NCBI GenBank assembly: GCA_013298025.1
Contig: JAAFJE010000035.1
Coordinates: 1-34,804, forward strand
Direction of reading: 5' to 3'
Length of the DNA stretch: 34,804 nt
Source: Cytophagales bacterium
GTDB taxonomy: Bacteria > Bacteroidota > Bacteroidia > Cytophagales > Spirosomataceae
Shown here: positions 7,085-17,125 of the stretch, piece after piece
Numbering within the stretch: the first letter of the stretch is position 1
Layout of the letters: each line of letters starts with the position of its first letter
Notes under the pieces: generated by a model
Databases searched by the model: none
What the model saw: the letters and a program-made list of their open reading frames with translations, nothing else
Told to the model about the DNA's origin: nothing
Translations under genes and position numbers: made by a program

Positions 7085-10000
7085 ATGGCAGAAGATAAAA
7101 TGATGCGTTTGAGCCTTGTGGCAAAGCAGATTAACGTGGGAATCTCAACCATTGTCCAATATCTCTCTGCCAAAGGTCATAAGGTCAATAACGACCCGAA
7201 TACCAAATTGAATTTTGAGCAGCTCAAATTACTCGCAAAGGAATATCGTGCTGATAACCTACTCGAAAGCTTACAAGCAGCCGCTTCGGTGCCTGCCAAG
7301 CCTGTAGAAGAGGTGGCTACGCCACCCAAAAAGAAAGACGATGATATGCCTTTGTATTTTAGAGCTGGAACTGATGCTCCTGCTGTGACAGCTAAAGCAG
7401 AGGATAAAACCAAGGAAAAAAGTAGCCCAGAACCAGAGAAAATTGTTGGAAGAGCAGAGGTTACATTCAAGGTTTTAGGAAAGATTGAACTAGACGAGAA
7501 AGGAATGCCTGTTTCTCCAAAACCTGTGGCAGCAACACCTGCACCTGCCCCCAAGGTTGAAGAGCCCCCAGTTGTAGAAAGCGTAAAAGAAGAGATTAAA
7601 GCCGAGCCTGTACTTGTGGCTGTACCCGAAGTGCCTGCTACGCCCGCTCCTGTTGCCGAAGTTAAACCCGAACCCACCCCTGCACCAGTGCCAGAGGTGA
7701 AAGTAGCCGTGCCTTCGCCTGTAGTGGTAGCGAAAGAGGAAACTCCTGCTCAGGAGGTAGTTGTTGAAAAAGAAATAATCCAAGAAACCCAACCGAAACC
7801 TACCATAGTTGAGGAAGTAAAACCTGTTGTTGAAGTGAAAAAACACCCCGAGTCTCAGTCGGATAAGAAAGCTGAACTTCCTAAAGTATCTGACCAACCT
7901 AAAGGTCAGCAACAAAACCAAGCGCAGCATCAGCACCCCAAACAGAATCAACATAACCAGCAGCACAACCAGCATCGCCACCAGCAGCACCCAAACCAGC
8001 AGCAAGGGCAAAAGCCTAATCATAATCATTCAAACCAAAATAAATCTCAAAATCCTGTGCAACAGTCACAACAGCCTAAGCCACAGCCGAAGCGTTATGA
8101 TGAAGTTCCAGCCAATAAAGATATTGAATTAATTGAGGCTAAGGGCGAAACATTGAAAGGGCTGACGGTGCTAGGTAAAATTGAATTACCTGTAGAACAG
8201 TCTCGTTCTAATAACAACAAAAACAAGAAAAAACGTAAACGAATCAAATCGGCAGAGAAAGTAACAGAAGCTGAAATTCGTAACGAAAAAGGTGCTCCTC
8301 GTCCTAAAAAAGATGAGAACCAAAGTGGTGGTAATACCTCCAACAACAATAACAACAACAGTAATAACAACAACAATAACAATAAGGATGCCAAGAAACC
8401 CCACCACAACCAAGGGGGGAATCACCAGCATAACAATAATAATAACAACAACAACGCCAACAACAATAATAATAATAACAAGAAGAAGCCTAAGAAAGAG
8501 GAGAAGGAGGAATTGTCAGACAAGCAAATCCAAGAGCAAATTAAGGCTACGATGGCGCGCTTGCAAGGACAGACCAACAAGCCTAGCTTTGGGGCAAAAG
8601 AACGCCGTGAAAAACGGAAAGTTCGTGCCGAAAAAGAGGAGCTTCGCCAAATGAAAGAGGAGGAAGAAGCAAAAACCCTCAAAGTTACCGAATTTATATC
8701 GGCTAGCGAGTTAGCGTCGCTGATGGATGTTTCTGTCAATGATGTTATCTCTACTTGTATGAGCTTGGGTATGTTTGTGTCTATCAACCAACGCCTCGAA
8801 GCCGATGTGATTGTTATTATTGCCGAAGAGTTTGGTTTTGAAGTGCAGTTTGTATCTGCCGAAGAAGAAATTGAAGCAGCCCTCCAAGAGGCACAAGATG
8901 ACCCTGCCACGCTAGAATTTCGTGCCCCTATCGTAACTATCATGGGTCACGTTGACCACGGTAAAACGTCTTTGCTCGACTACATTCGTCGTGCTAAAGT
9001 GGCCGCTGGCGAAGCGGGTGGTATCACGCAGCACATTGGTGCTTATTCGGTAAAACAAGAGGATGGTCGTCGTATTACGTTCCTCGATACCCCTGGTCAC
9101 GAGGCATTTACCGCCATGCGTGCTCGTGGGGCAAAAGTAACCGACGTGGCGATTATTGTTATCGCTGCCGACGATGCCGTGATGCCTCAAACAGAAGAAG
9201 CTATCAACCACGCTATGGTAGCGGGTGTTCCTATTGTATTTGCTTTCTCTAAAGTGGATAAGCCAGGTGCTAATACCGATAGAGTAAGAGAACAATTGGC
9301 GGCTCGTAATATCTTGGTAGAAGAATGGGGTGGTAAATACCAATCGCAAGAAATTTCTTCTAAATCAGGACTCGGTGTAAACGAATTGCTTGAAAAAGTA
9401 TTGCTCGAAGCCGAAATGCTCGAATTGAAGGCTAACCCTAACAAAAGTGCTGTGGGTACTGTGATTGAAGCATCGCTCGACAAAGGTCGTGGTTATGTGG
9501 CAAATATCTTGGTGCAAGCAGGTACACTTCGAGTAGGCGATATGATGTTGGCTGGGGCACACTATGGCCGTGTGAAAGCTATGTTCGACTACCGTGGTAA
9601 GAAACTCAAAGAAGCAGGCCCCGCAACGCCTGTGCAGGTGCTTGGCTTGAGTGGTGCTCCGGCGGCTGGCGATAAGTTGAATGTAATGGAAAATGAGCGT
9701 GATGCCCGTGAAATTGCTAACAAACGTGAGCAAATTATCCGTGAACAATCGCTCCGAAGCCGTAAACATATTACCCTCGAAGAAATTGGTCGTCGTAAGG
9801 CTATTGGTACATTCAAAGAACTCAACGTAATTGTGAAAGGTGACGTGGACGGTTCGGTAGAGGCGTTGTCAGATTCGTTGTTGAAACTTTCTACAGAAGA
9901 AGTACAAGTACGAATTATCCACAAAGGTGTTGGACAAGTTTCCGAATCCGACGTATTGTTGGCTTCTGCTGCCGATGCCGTTATTGTGGCGTTCCAAGTG

Positions 10001-10426
10001 CGTCCGAGTACCAATGCTCGTCGTTTGGCAGAAACAGAACAAATCGAGATTCGTACTTATTCTGTAATTTACCAAGCTATCGACGAAATCCGTGATGCAA
10101 TGGAAGGCTTGTTGGCACCAACATTTGAAGAGTCGGTAACAGCCAATATCGAGGTGCGTAATGTGTTCAAAATCTCGAAAGTCGGTACTGTGGCTGGTTG
10201 CTACGTGCTTGATGGTAACGTGAAACGAAACAACAAAATTCGTGTTATCCGTGATTTCGTGGTGGTTCACGAGGGCGAAATTTCTGCCTTGAAACGTTTC
10301 AAAGACGATGTTTCTGAGGTGAAATTTGGCTACGAATGTGGTCTTTCTATCAAAAACTTCAACGATATTCAAGAAGGCGATATTATCGAATGCTTTGAAT
10401 TGAAAGAAGTGAAAAGAACTTTGTAA
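7085..10426 (+). CDS. infB: Translation initiation factor IF-2
   Basis: GTPase that places initiator tRNA on the 30S subunit and promotes subunit joining. The 1113-residue protein starts with an IF2N-like fold ([21 protein letters not shown]). A long Pro/Glu/Val-rich then Gln/His/Asn-rich linker follows, with poly-Asn runs at about residues 418-466, and a second IF2N-like segment ([19 protein letters not shown]) comes before the G domain. G motifs are GHVDHGKT at 621-628, DTPGH at 668-672 and SKVD at 722-725, where most IF-2 proteins have NKxD. Domains II-IV follow to the C terminus. It is the third gene of rimP-nusA-infB. Confidence 0.97.
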   Translation: MAEDKMMRLSLVAKQINVGISTIVQYLSAKGHKVNNDPNTKLNFEQLKLLAKEYRADNLLESLQAAASVPAKPVEEVATPPKKKDDDMPLYFRAGTDAPAVTAKAEDKTKEKSSPEPEKIVGRAEVTFKVLGKIELDEKGMPVSPKPVAATPAPAPKVEEPPVVESVKEEIKAEPVLVAVPEVPATPAPVAEVKPEPTPAPVPEVKVAVPSPVVVAKEETPAQEVVVEKEIIQETQPKPTIVEEVKPVVEVKKHPESQSDKKAELPKVSDQPKGQQQNQAQHQHPKQNQHNQQHNQHRHQQHPNQQQGQKPNHNHSNQNKSQNPVQQSQQPKPQPKRYDEVPANKDIELIEAKGETLKGLTVLGKIELPVEQSRSNNNKNKKKRKRIKSAEKVTEAEIRNEKGAPRPKKDENQSGGNTSNNNNNNSNNNNNNNKDAKKPHHNQGGNHQHNNNNNNNNANNNNNNNKKKPKKEEKEELSDKQIQEQIKATMARLQGQTNKPSFGAKERREKRKVRAEKEELRQMKEEEEAKTLKVTEFISASELASLMDVSVNDVISTCMSLGMFVSINQRLEADVIVIIAEEFGFEVQFVSAEEEIEAALQEAQDDPATLEFRAPIVTIMGHVDHGKTSLLDYIRRAKVAAGEAGGITQHIGAYSVKQEDGRRITFLDTPGHEAFTAMRARGAKVTDVAIIVIAADDAVMPQTEEAINHAMVAGVPIVFAFSKVDKPGANTDRVREQLAARNILVEEWGGKYQSQEISSKSGLGVNELLEKVLLEAEMLELKANPNKSAVGTVIEASLDKGRGYVANILVQAGTLRVGDMMLAGAHYGRVKAMFDYRGKKLKEAGPATPVQVLGLSGAPAAGDKLNVMENERDAREIANKREQIIREQSLRSRKHITLEEIGRRKAIGTFKELNVIVKGDVDGSVEALSDSLLKLSTEEVQVRIIHKGVGQVSESDVLLASAADAVIVAFQVRPSTNARRLAETEQIEIRTYSVIYQAIDEIRDAMEGLLAPTFEESVTANIEVRNVFKISKVGTVAGCYVLDGNVKRNNKIRVIRDFVVVHEGEISALKRFKDDVSEVKFGYECGLSIKNFNDIQEGDIIECFELKEVKRTL

Positions 10427-10461
10427 GAATAAAGATATACAACAGCCTAGTGCCTAGTTGT

Positions 10462-10495
10462 CGAAAAGCTGGATTTGCAAAAATCCGGCTTTTCG
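10462..10495 (+). terminator. Strong hairpin after infB
   Basis: A 15-bp stem (CGAAAAGCTGGATTT with AAATCCGGCTTTTCG, one G-T pair) closes on a GCAA tetraloop. The following T tract is weak (CATCTTTG), and that stretch is also one base from a -7 promoter element for the next gene. Confidence 0.75.
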
Positions 10496-10520
10496 CATCT
10501 TTGACGAAAATCGCTCTTTT

Positions 10521-10796
10521 ATGAATACGCAACCCAACAATCCTTTGCATGGTATAACACTCGAAAATCTCTTGCTACACCTGGTCCATTATTATGGTTG
10601 GCCAGAACTGGGCAGGCGTATCAATATTCGCTGTTTTACCTACGACCCTAGCATCAAATCGAGCCTGACATTTTTACGCAAAACGCCTTGGGCAAGAGCC
10701 AAAGTAGAGGAGTTATACCTCGAAAGCTTGCGCACAATCGAGCAAAAAAGTACAATCTATGAAAGCACAACCCCCAAGAAAGGAACAGTTCTTTGA
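10521..10796 (+). CDS. VF530 family putative DNA-binding protein
   Basis: Small 91-residue protein of the VF530 (DUF2132) family. Nearly the whole conserved core is present: [33 protein letters not shown] and [18 protein letters not shown], followed by a short tail. The family is described as DNA-binding from structure; its cellular role is not known. The ATG at 10521 is chosen because the family core begins a few residues later and an upstream TTG start would run through the infB terminator. Its last 38 bases overlap the start of the pseudouridine synthase gene in another frame, which suggests translational coupling. Confidence 0.88.
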   Translation: MNTQPNNPLHGITLENLLLHLVHYYGWPELGRRINIRCFTYDPSIKSSLTFLRKTPWARAKVEELYLESLRTIEQKSTIYESTTPKKGTVL

Positions 10797-11640
10797 AGTA
10801 ACAGCCCCTTCTGAATTGATGGCTTTTTTGATAGCCAATATGCCCAACAAAAGCCGTATGAACATCAAAACCTTGCTGCGAGATAAGCAGGTGTATGTCG
10901 ATGGCAAGGCGATTTCTCAATACAACCATCCGCTAGTACCCGCACAAATTGTAGAAATAAAAACCCTAAAGTTTCGTCAGGAAAGCCCTATCAAGGGCCT
11001 CACCATTGTGTATGAAGACCCCTATCTGGTGGTTATCAACAAAGAGGCTGGAATGTTGTCTATTGCTACCGAAAAAGAAAAGGAACAAACGGCTTATTCG
11101 TTGTTGAGTGGCCACGTGAAGAATGCCAACCCTCACGGGCGTATTTTTGTGGTGCATCGCCTCGATAGAGATACTTCGGGCTTGATGATTTATGCAAAAT
11201 CTGAAAAAATTCAGGCACAGCTTCAAGAGGCTTGGCAAGAAACCAAAGAACGGGTGTATTTGGCCGTAACACAAGGGGCTATTCATCCGCCATCAGGTAC
11301 GGTAGAATCGTATTTGTTTGAAAGTAAGGCTTTTATTGTGTATTCTTCGCAAAACCCGTCAAAAGGACATAAAGCCATTACGCATTACCAAACACTCAAA
11401 GCCAATCAACGCTATGCTTTAGTACAGGTTACGTTGGCAACAGGGCGTAAAAATCAAGTGAGGGTACACCTCCAAGATTTGGGGCATCCTGTAGTAGGCG
11501 ATGCCAAATATGGAGCAACCGAAAATCCGCTCAAACGCCTCGGTTTGCACGCTTGGAAATTGGCTTTCAAACATCCTATAACGCAGGAAATGATGCACTT
11601 TGAAACGCCTATTCCTCGTAAATTTGCGGCACTTTTTTAG
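10759..11640 (+). CDS. RluA family pseudouridine synthase
   Basis: Converts uridine to pseudouridine in rRNA or tRNA. The 293-residue protein has an N-terminal S4-like RNA-binding segment (about residues 12-70, [16 protein letters not shown]) and the RluA catalytic domain with [16 protein letters not shown]. Asp136 is the catalytic aspartate. Later conserved blocks are [22 protein letters not shown] and [11 protein letters not shown]. The exact target base (RluA, RluC or RluD type) cannot be read from the sequence. The start lies within the VF530 gene, giving a 38-base overlap. It is followed by about 140 bases without a clear terminator. Confidence 0.93.
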   Translation: MKAQPPRKEQFFEVTAPSELMAFLIANMPNKSRMNIKTLLRDKQVYVDGKAISQYNHPLVPAQIVEIKTLKFRQESPIKGLTIVYEDPYLVVINKEAGMLSIATEKEKEQTAYSLLSGHVKNANPHGRIFVVHRLDRDTSGLMIYAKSEKIQAQLQEAWQETKERVYLAVTQGAIHPPSGTVESYLFESKAFIVYSSQNPSKGHKAITHYQTLKANQRYALVQVTLATGRKNQVRVHLQDLGHPVVGDAKYGATENPLKRLGLHAWKLAFKHPITQEMMHFETPIPRKFAALF

Positions 11641-11783
11641 AATAACACTAAAAACATAAACGAAATTGCACGTAATTTTGTCGTACAAAAAGAGGTACAT
11701 TTTTTAGTTAAAGTATAAATAATTGACATTTAGTTGTTTGGTAAGTTTTATTTATCAAATCATGCTCATTAAATATTAGCAAC

Positions 11784-12101
11784 ATGGATATATATGTAGG
11801 AAGTATTCCTTTTAAAATGACCGAAAATGACATCAAAGCGCTATTTGAGCCTTTTGGTGAAGTGGCTTCGGTAAAAATTGTTATCAATCATATTACACGC
11901 CAAAACAAAGGTTTTGGTTTTGTACAAATGACCAATAACCAAGAGGCTTTGGCGGCTATTAAGGCCCTCAATGGCTCGGAAATAGAAGGTAGAAAAATTT
12001 TGGTTTCTAAATCAGAACCCAAAAAAGAGGCAACACCTGCCAAAAAAACGGGGGGCTATTTCAAAGGTATTGGCTCGAAAAAAAGAGGTGGTACTCGCTG
12101 A
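11784..12101 (+). CDS. RRM-domain RNA-binding protein
   Basis: A 105-residue protein that is almost all one RNA recognition motif. RNP2 is IYVGSI (residues 3-8) and RNP1 is KGFGFVQM (42-49), with the aromatic residues that stack on RNA present. The last 25 residues are a basic tail rich in Lys, Gly and Arg (KKTGGYFKGIGSKKRGG), as in many small bacterial RRM proteins. Such proteins in cyanobacteria and Bacteroidota bind RNA, and some respond to cold; a cold role here is only inference. The gene appears to have its own transcript. Confidence 0.92.
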   Translation: MDIYVGSIPFKMTENDIKALFEPFGEVASVKIVINHITRQNKGFGFVQMTNNQEALAAIKALNGSEIEGRKILVSKSEPKKEATPAKKTGGYFKGIGSKKRGGTR

Positions 12102-12161
12102 TAATAAGGTTTTTAGTCAATATATTGTCGTTTGTTTTAAACAAAAACCTTTCAAAAGTAT

Positions 12162-13289
12162 ATGTTTACGTCGTCCGAAAAAACACGCTACCAAAAACAC
12201 TTATTGTTGCCACAAATTGGCTTAGAAGGGCAAACCAAACTCAAAAATGCCAGTGTATTGGTGGTCGGGGCTGGGGGCTTGGGCTGTCCGGTGTTGCTGT
12301 ACCTAACCGCCGCTGGTGTAGGGAAAATTGGAATTATCGACAACGATACGGTCGATTTGAGCAATTTGCAACGACAGGTGCTGTACCAAACAGAAGACAT
12401 CGGCAAGCCTAAAGTAATGGTAGCGGCTAGTCGTCTCGGACAAATGAACGATAGCATCGTGCTTGAGCCAATCAATCAGAAACTCAAGCATAACAATGCC
12501 GCAACGCTGTTTCCGCATTACGACATCATTGTCGATTGTACCGACAACTTTACGACAAGGTATTTAATCAATGATTGTTGCGTACAATACCAAAAGCCTT
12601 TTGTCTATGGGGCTATTCACCAGTTTGAAGGGCAGGTTTCGGTATTTAATTACCGAGATGCCCAAGGTGTATTGGGTCCAACGTACCGTTGTTTGTTTCC
12701 CGAACAGCCTTCTGAACTAGAAATTCCGAATTGTGCGGCTATTGGCGTATTGGGTATTTTGCCGGGTACATTGGGCTTGTATCAGGCCAATGAGGTGGTA
12801 AAAATGATTACAGGCATTGGAAAAGTGCTGAGTGGGGTGTTTATGATGGTGGATTTATTGGAAAATACAACCCAAAAAATCAAGGTAAAACGCCGTGCCG
12901 ATGCCGAACAATTGGCACAAAAAGAGGAACGCAATACACCCGAAATGCCCACTTGCCAAACCCAATGGGACGATACCATGACGGCAGAAGACCTCTACGA
13001 AAAGCTTCAAAATCAAGAAGAACTATATTTGCTCGATGTTCGTAACATAGACGAATACGAAATTTGCCATTTGCCCAATGCCATTCTTATTCCGATGAAT
13101 CAAGTACCGAATAATATCAAGCAAATCCCCCGTGACAAACCCGTTGTGGTGTATTGTCATCATGGTATTCGTTCGGCATCGGTGATTCAATACCTCGAAC
13201 AAAACCACCAATTCAATAACCTGATTAATCTGGAAGGGGGTATCAATAGTTGGGCTACAGACATAGATTCGTCGATGCCTTTGTACTAA
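12162..13289 (+). CDS. MoeB/ThiF-type adenylyltransferase fused to a rhodanese domain
   Basis: E1-like enzyme that adenylates the C terminus of a small sulfur carrier, with a sulfurtransferase domain that could supply sulfur. Visible in the 375 residues: ATP loop GAGGLG (36-41), NLQRQ (68-72), DCTDNF (125-130), the catalytic-type cysteine C191 (PNCAAIGVLG), and a C-terminal rhodanese domain (about 275-375) with its active loop CHHGIRS from C332. The usual zinc cysteines are degraded: the first CxxC reads TYRC (T174, C177) and the second pair is not visible. No molybdopterin or thiamine genes are nearby, so the partner (MoaD, ThiS or other) is unknown. Confidence 0.9.
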   Translation: MFTSSEKTRYQKHLLLPQIGLEGQTKLKNASVLVVGAGGLGCPVLLYLTAAGVGKIGIIDNDTVDLSNLQRQVLYQTEDIGKPKVMVAASRLGQMNDSIVLEPINQKLKHNNAATLFPHYDIIVDCTDNFTTRYLINDCCVQYQKPFVYGAIHQFEGQVSVFNYRDAQGVLGPTYRCLFPEQPSELEIPNCAAIGVLGILPGTLGLYQANEVVKMITGIGKVLSGVFMMVDLLENTTQKIKVKRRADAEQLAQKEERNTPEMPTCQTQWDDTMTAEDLYEKLQNQEELYLLDVRNIDEYEICHLPNAILIPMNQVPNNIKQIPRDKPVVVYCHHGIRSASVIQYLEQNHQFNNLINLEGGINSWATDIDSSMPLY

Positions 13290-13337
13290 AAAAAGATATT
13301 TGTCGTTCTGTAAGAAATTAATCCAATTTTTTAAAAT

Positions 13338-14057
13338 ATGACACTTCTCAAATCTTTTTTGACCTATCTTTTGCTTGTTATCAGTGTGGTGAGCCTAGCT
13401 CAAAACAAACAAGAAATGAGCCTCCAAGCTTTCAATAAGGTGAATTTGCAAGGCATCATGAGCGTCGAATTGGTCAAGGGTGCAGCCAATAAGGTAACAG
13501 CCGAAGCCCTCAATGGGGCTAATATCGAAGACCTAACGGTGTCGGTAGCTGGAGGCGAACTTTCGGTAAAGACCAAAATCTTCAAACAATTGACCGACAA
13601 AGACCAAAAGAAAAACAACAAAGCAAACAAAGAATTTAAAGTAAAAATCGAATACACAGGCGACCTCACGGTGCTATCGGCAGGCAGAGGTGCCGACGTT
13701 GTGGCAAAAAACATAGCGGCCAATCGCCTGAGTATTGAGGCTAGTTCGGGGGCTATTGTCGAAAGTAGCATTAGCGTAAATGCCCTAGAAATAAGCAGTA
13801 CGCAAGGAGCAAAAGTAGTGCTTTCGGGCAAAGCCAGCTTTCAGCAGGCCAAAGTAAACACCGGAGGCGAGCTAGAAGCCTTTTCACTCAATAGCGAAGA
13901 AATAGAAGTAAGAGCCAATACGGGTGGCATTGCTCAGGTAAATGCAAGTAAATCGCTTGATGCCTCGGCGGCTACAGGGGGCGTGATTACCTACAAAGGC
14001 TCGCCTGCCCAACGCAACGTAAAAAGCTCCTTGGGCGGAGAGGTACACAGCAATTAA
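13338..14057 (+). CDS. Exported GIN-domain (DUF2807) protein
   Basis: A 239-residue protein with an N-terminal signal peptide (hydrophobic residues about 4-20, ending LAQ) and then a repetitive, Ser/Gly/Ala-rich beta region. Pieces such as FNKVNLQGIMSVELVKG and alternating small residues with ASSGA, NTGGE and TGGVI turns match the GIN domain, a right-handed beta-helix head found in many Bacteroidota exported proteins. Function is unknown; it likely acts in the periplasm or at the surface. A hairpin terminator follows at once. Confidence 0.85.
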   Translation: MTLLKSFLTYLLLVISVVSLAQNKQEMSLQAFNKVNLQGIMSVELVKGAANKVTAEALNGANIEDLTVSVAGGELSVKTKIFKQLTDKDQKKNNKANKEFKVKIEYTGDLTVLSAGRGADVVAKNIAANRLSIEASSGAIVESSISVNALEISSTQGAKVVLSGKASFQQAKVNTGGELEAFSLNSEEIEVRANTGGIAQVNASKSLDASAATGGVITYKGSPAQRNVKSSLGGEVHSN

Positions 14058-14096
14058 ATTGCAACCAAAAGCGAAGTGAACTTGTTCTATAGATAA

Positions 14097-14125
14097 AAAC
14101 CCGTATGCTAGAAGCTAACGGGTTT
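14097..14125 (+). terminator. Hairpin after the GIN-domain gene
   Basis: AAACCCGT (14097-14104) pairs with ACGGGTTT (14118-14125) around a 13-base loop. The downstream T tract is short, so it may work together with the second hairpin 40 bases later. Confidence 0.6.
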
Positions 14126-14164
14126 CCGGTTTCACTCTCAAAATTAAATTTTGAATCTTTGAAG

Positions 14165-14188
14165 AAAGGGGCGTAAGCCTCTTTTTTT
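14165..14188 (+). terminator. Terminator at the GIN-gene/mazG junction
   Basis: AAAGGGGC and GCCTCTTT form an 8-bp stem with a GTAA loop and run into seven Ts. The T-run overlaps the stop codon of the convergent mazG gene. It fits ending plus-strand transcripts. Confidence 0.75.
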
Positions 14189-15002
14189 ATAGCTGTTTGG
14201 CTTCATTCCAGTAAATATCCATTTCAGCTAAGGTCATATCTTGCAGGGATTTTCCCTGTTCTTTGGCTCTTTTTTCGATGTGTTGAAAACGTTTGATAAA
14301 CTTTTTGTTGGTTCTTTCTAAAGCGGTTTCCACATTGATATTAATAAATCGGGCATAATTGACCAGCGAAAACAAGACATCGCCAAATTCGGCTTCTGCT
14401 TTTTCGGTGTCGATGGCCTTTGCGTCGGTAGCATTAAACTCGGCTTTAAATTCCTGCAATTCTTCCTCTACTTTTTCCCAAACTTGTGCCTTTTCTTCCC
14501 AATCGAATCCTGCTCCTCGTGCTTTTTCCTGAATACGCATGGCTTTTACCAAGGCAGGAAGTGATGAGGGTACACCAGCCAAAACCGACTTATTGCCCTC
14601 TTTCATTTTGAGTGCTTCCCAGTTTTGCTTTACTTGTTCTTCGTTTTCTACTTTGGTATCTCCGTAAATATGCGGATGCCGATGAATCAGTTTTTCACAA
14701 AGGCTATGAATTACGTCGGCAATATCGAAAGTGTTGGTTTCAGAAGCAATTTTAGCGTAAAAAATTAAATGTAGAAAAATATCACCGACTTCTTTTTTTA
14801 TTTCGGTCATATTGCCTTCAACAATGGCATCAGACAACTCGTAGGTTTCTTCGATGGTCAAATGCCTGAGCGATGCGATGGTTTGTTTTTTATCCCAAGG
14901 GCAACCTGCACGCAACTCGTCCATAATCGTCAAAATGCGGTCGAATGCCCATAGTTGTTCTTTTCTTCTTTCGGGCAAAGCCTCAAAATCTTTCCTTTCC
15001 AC
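14187..15002 (-). CDS. mazG: Nucleoside triphosphate pyrophosphohydrolase MazG
   Basis: Hydrolyses (d)NTPs to monophosphates and pyrophosphate; in E. coli it also lowers ppGpp. The 271-residue protein has the tandem MazG layout. The first domain shows CPWDKKQT (34-41), the metal-binding EExxE helix TIEETYELSDAI (E51, E52, E55) and EVGDIFLHLIFYA. The second domain shows EKVEEELQEFKAEF and EFGDVLFSLVNYARF, again with the E-x-x-D pattern. The order of these motifs and the length match the family. It lies downstream of the peroxiredoxin-like gene on the same strand but has its own likely promoter. Confidence 0.95.
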   Translation of the reverse strand: MERKDFEALPERRKEQLWAFDRILTIMDELRAGCPWDKKQTIASLRHLTIEETYELSDAIVEGNMTEIKKEVGDIFLHLIFYAKIASETNTFDIADVIHSLCEKLIHRHPHIYGDTKVENEEQVKQNWEALKMKEGNKSVLAGVPSSLPALVKAMRIQEKARGAGFDWEEKAQVWEKVEEELQEFKAEFNATDAKAIDTEKAEAEFGDVLFSLVNYARFININVETALERTNKKFIKRFQHIEKRAKEQGKSLQDMTLAEMDIYWNEAKQL

Positions 15003-15025
15003 AATGCCTAGGTTTTTATTTTCTA

Positions 15026-15057
15026 CAAATTTACTGGCTTCTTTATAAAATACCCAA
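15026..15057 (-). promoter_or_regulatory. Promoter of mazG
   Basis: On the minus strand TTG (15057-15055) and TAAATTTG (15033-15026) are 21 bases apart, a good match to the Bacteroidota consensus. The start would lie about 17 bases before the mazG ATG. Confidence 0.55.
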
Positions 15058-15211
15058 TGTAATTTAGGACTTTTTTGTTTTTTGAGTATTGTTACTCAGA
15101 TATATACAAAAAAAAGACATTTGCTATTTTTCATTTTCCTCCTAAAATACAGGAATAATACAATGAAAAAATATACAAATGTCAGATTATCAACAGATTA
15201 TACAAGGGTAT

Positions 15212-15865
15212 TTAAAAGCTCTTCCATTTAATAGCACAACCTACCGAGCGTGTAGTGTTTATCAACACGGGACGATTGCTTAAAAGACTGTTGAGGGCAT
15301 CTTCCACAAAACGTTGCGAAACACTGCTGGCATCTTGGGTGTTATCGTCTATAGCACCTTTGTATTCTAGCACAAAGCGGTCGCCTTCTCTTTTTACAAT
15401 GTAGGCAGTGGGCGTTCTACTTGCCCCAAAGGCTTTGGCTACTTCTTGGGTTTCGTCTTGAAGGTACGGAAACGCCTGTCTTCTCGTTTGGGCAGCCACT
15501 TTCATATTGGCAAAAGAATCTTCCTCGTATTCGTTGGGGTCGTTCGAGTTGATGGAAATAACCCCATAGCCTCTGCTGACAAAATTGTTGTGCAACGAAG
15601 CAATGCGTGCGTCGTAGGCTTTCGAGAAAGGACAGTGGTTGCTTGTAAAAATGATGATATAGCCTTTGGCATTGCGGTTGTCGCTCATAGACACCATGCT
15701 ACCGTCGATATTCTTCAAGCGGAAATCACGCACGGTTTGCCCAATGGCATAACCTCCGTCGTTGCCCGATACTTGGGCTTTGGTAAGTACGGGCTTGAAG
15801 AGCAACAAGCTCAATAGCCCAAGTACATAGCCATGTGTTTTGATGAAATGAATGAATGTTTTCAT
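15212..15865 (-). CDS. Exported peroxiredoxin-like (PRX_like1) thioredoxin-fold protein
   Basis: A 217-residue protein with a signal peptide (about residues 10-30, LGLLSLLLF then TKAQ) and a thioredoxin fold of the AhpC/TSA class. The PRX_like1 marks are all present: VRDFRLKNIDG, FTSNHCPFSKAYDARI with Cys78, AINSND-like ISINSNDPNEYEED, YLQDETQEVAKAFGASRTPTAYIV, and the C-terminal SVGCAIKWK with a second cysteine. The lone Cys78 in a CPF context suggests a peroxidase or redox role in the periplasm; the substrate is unknown. An upstream in-frame ATG at 16036 would add 57 non-conserved residues ahead of the signal peptide, so the ATG at 15865 is used. Confidence 0.88.
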   Translation of the reverse strand: MKTFIHFIKTHGYVLGLLSLLLFKPVLTKAQVSGNDGGYAIGQTVRDFRLKNIDGSMVSMSDNRNAKGYIIIFTSNHCPFSKAYDARIASLHNNFVSRGYGVISINSNDPNEYEEDSFANMKVAAQTRRQAFPYLQDETQEVAKAFGASRTPTAYIVKREGDRFVLEYKGAIDDNTQDASSVSQRFVEDALNSLLSNRPVLINTTRSVGCAIKWKSF

Positions 15866-16353
15866 AAATATTGATAATGCTATCAAAATGCCATAAAATA
15901 AGTTTTGTACTCTCAATTGCGTTTGTGGCAAACAAGCAAGTAAGGATTTTGTTGAGGAAATATACAGAAATCTTGGGAGATTGCCAACGAGAACGCCATC
16001 AAATTGCTTTAACCATAGCTGAAAAATGTTTAACAACGAAGAAATAGAGGATTGATAATTACTTGCAGGTTTTCCCTATTCTTTTATGTATAAAACGATG
16101 GCGTACTTTAAAAGCGTATAGTATGAGCAAAATATTACCTAAAAGACAACCATTATCAGGCTTTCCCCTATGGCTTTTTACTGAAATTTTATGCGAATAT
16201 ACTAGGCTTTTGGCAATGATTGATGAGGCTTGCAGGGGCATATTGGGTTGCCAAGCCTACAAGTGCATACAAGGATATGAGGGCGTTTTGGCATAGAACC
16301 TTCAAAAGCCTTGATTTCTAATAGGTTAACATGAAAAAAAACTCATTAAATCA
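15866..16353. other. Long intergenic region before rplU
   Basis: About 490 bases between the divergent peroxiredoxin-like gene and the rplU promoter. Short open frames exist on both strands (16063-16296 plus, 16059-16241 minus), but they shadow each other, lack family features and look like chance. No RNA gene, repeat or clear operator is visible. Confidence 0.45.
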
Positions 16354-16385
16354 TTTTAGATTATCACAAAAAAAAATTATCTTTG
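16354..16385 (+). promoter_or_regulatory. Promoter of rplU-rpmA
   Basis: TATCTTTG (followed by C) at 16378-16385 is an excellent -7 element, and TTTTAG at 16354-16359 lies about 20 bases upstream. The leader before rplU would be about 75 bases. Confidence 0.6.
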
Positions 16386-16466
16386 CATCCCTTTTGAATA
16401 GTTTTGGCTCTTGAATAGGGCTAATCGCTTGATACAAAAGTTTTTATATTTTAAAATATTCATAAA

Positions 16467-16778
16467 ATGTACGCAATCGTAGAAATCGCTGGTCAGCAAT
16501 TTAAAGTAGAAAAAGACCGTTTCGTTTACACGCATCGTTTGGCGGGTGAGGAAGGCGCTGCACTGGTTTTCGACAAGGTTCTTCTTGTTGATAATGACGG
16601 AGACATCAAAGTGGGTGCTCCTGTAGTAGCTGGTGCTAGTGTATCTGGCAAAATTTTAGCTCACGTTCGTGGCGAGAAAGTTATCGTTTTCAAAAAGAAA
16701 CGTCGTAAAGGCTACCAAAAGCAAAACGGTCACCGTCAGAACTTTACAAAAGTTTTAATCGAAGAAATTACATTTTAA
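16467..16778 (+). CDS. rplU: 50S ribosomal protein L21
   Basis: Large-subunit protein that binds 23S rRNA. The 103 residues match L21 along the whole length: [20 protein letters not shown] at the start, [18 protein letters not shown] in the middle and the basic [20 protein letters not shown] motif near the end. It is followed by rpmA 55 bases later, the usual pairing. Confidence 0.98.
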   Translation: MYAIVEIAGQQFKVEKDRFVYTHRLAGEEGAALVFDKVLLVDNDGDIKVGAPVVAGASVSGKILAHVRGEKVIVFKKKRRKGYQKQNGHRQNFTKVLIEEITF

Positions 16779-16833
16779 TCTAAACGAGCAAGTTATATTT
16801 TTATCATAACTTTTCGGAAAATCTTTAAACACA

Positions 16834-17097
16834 ATGGCACACAAGAAAGGCGTCGGTAGTTCGAAGAACGGTCGTGAATCACACAGCAAACGCTTAGGCG
16901 TTAAGATTTTTGGTGGACAACCTGCTATAGCAGGCAACATCATCGTTCGCCAAAGAGGTACTGCTCACAATCCTGGTAAAAACGTAGGTGTTGGTAAAGA
17001 CCACACGTTGTTTGCTTTGATTGATGGTACAGTGCAGTTCAAAAAAGGATTGAAAGGACGTTCTTTCGTGGACGTTCTCCCTGTAGCAGAAGCATAA
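16834..17097 (+). CDS. rpmA: 50S ribosomal protein L27
   Basis: Large-subunit protein whose N terminus reaches the peptidyl transferase centre. The 87 residues begin [20 protein letters not shown], so the mature Gly/Lys-rich tail starts at residue 2 with no cleavable leader as in Firmicutes. The core includes [20 protein letters not shown] and [16 protein letters not shown]. It forms an operon with rplU that ends in a strong terminator. Confidence 0.98.
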   Translation: MAHKKGVGSSKNGRESHSKRLGVKIFGGQPAIAGNIIVRQRGTAHNPGKNVGVGKDHTLFALIDGTVQFKKGLKGRSFVDVLPVAEA

Positions 17098-17125
17098 CAG
17101 CTTGTTGCTCAACTAGCTTGGAAGC

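Noticed and set aside
8095-8943. Long minus-strand ORFs opposite infB
   Set aside because: They come from antisense reading of the low-complexity Asn/Gln linker and show leucine or valine runs without domain features.
16059-16296. Short ORFs before rplU
   Set aside because: Overlapping frames on opposite strands, no motif, no start context, and not needed to explain the region.
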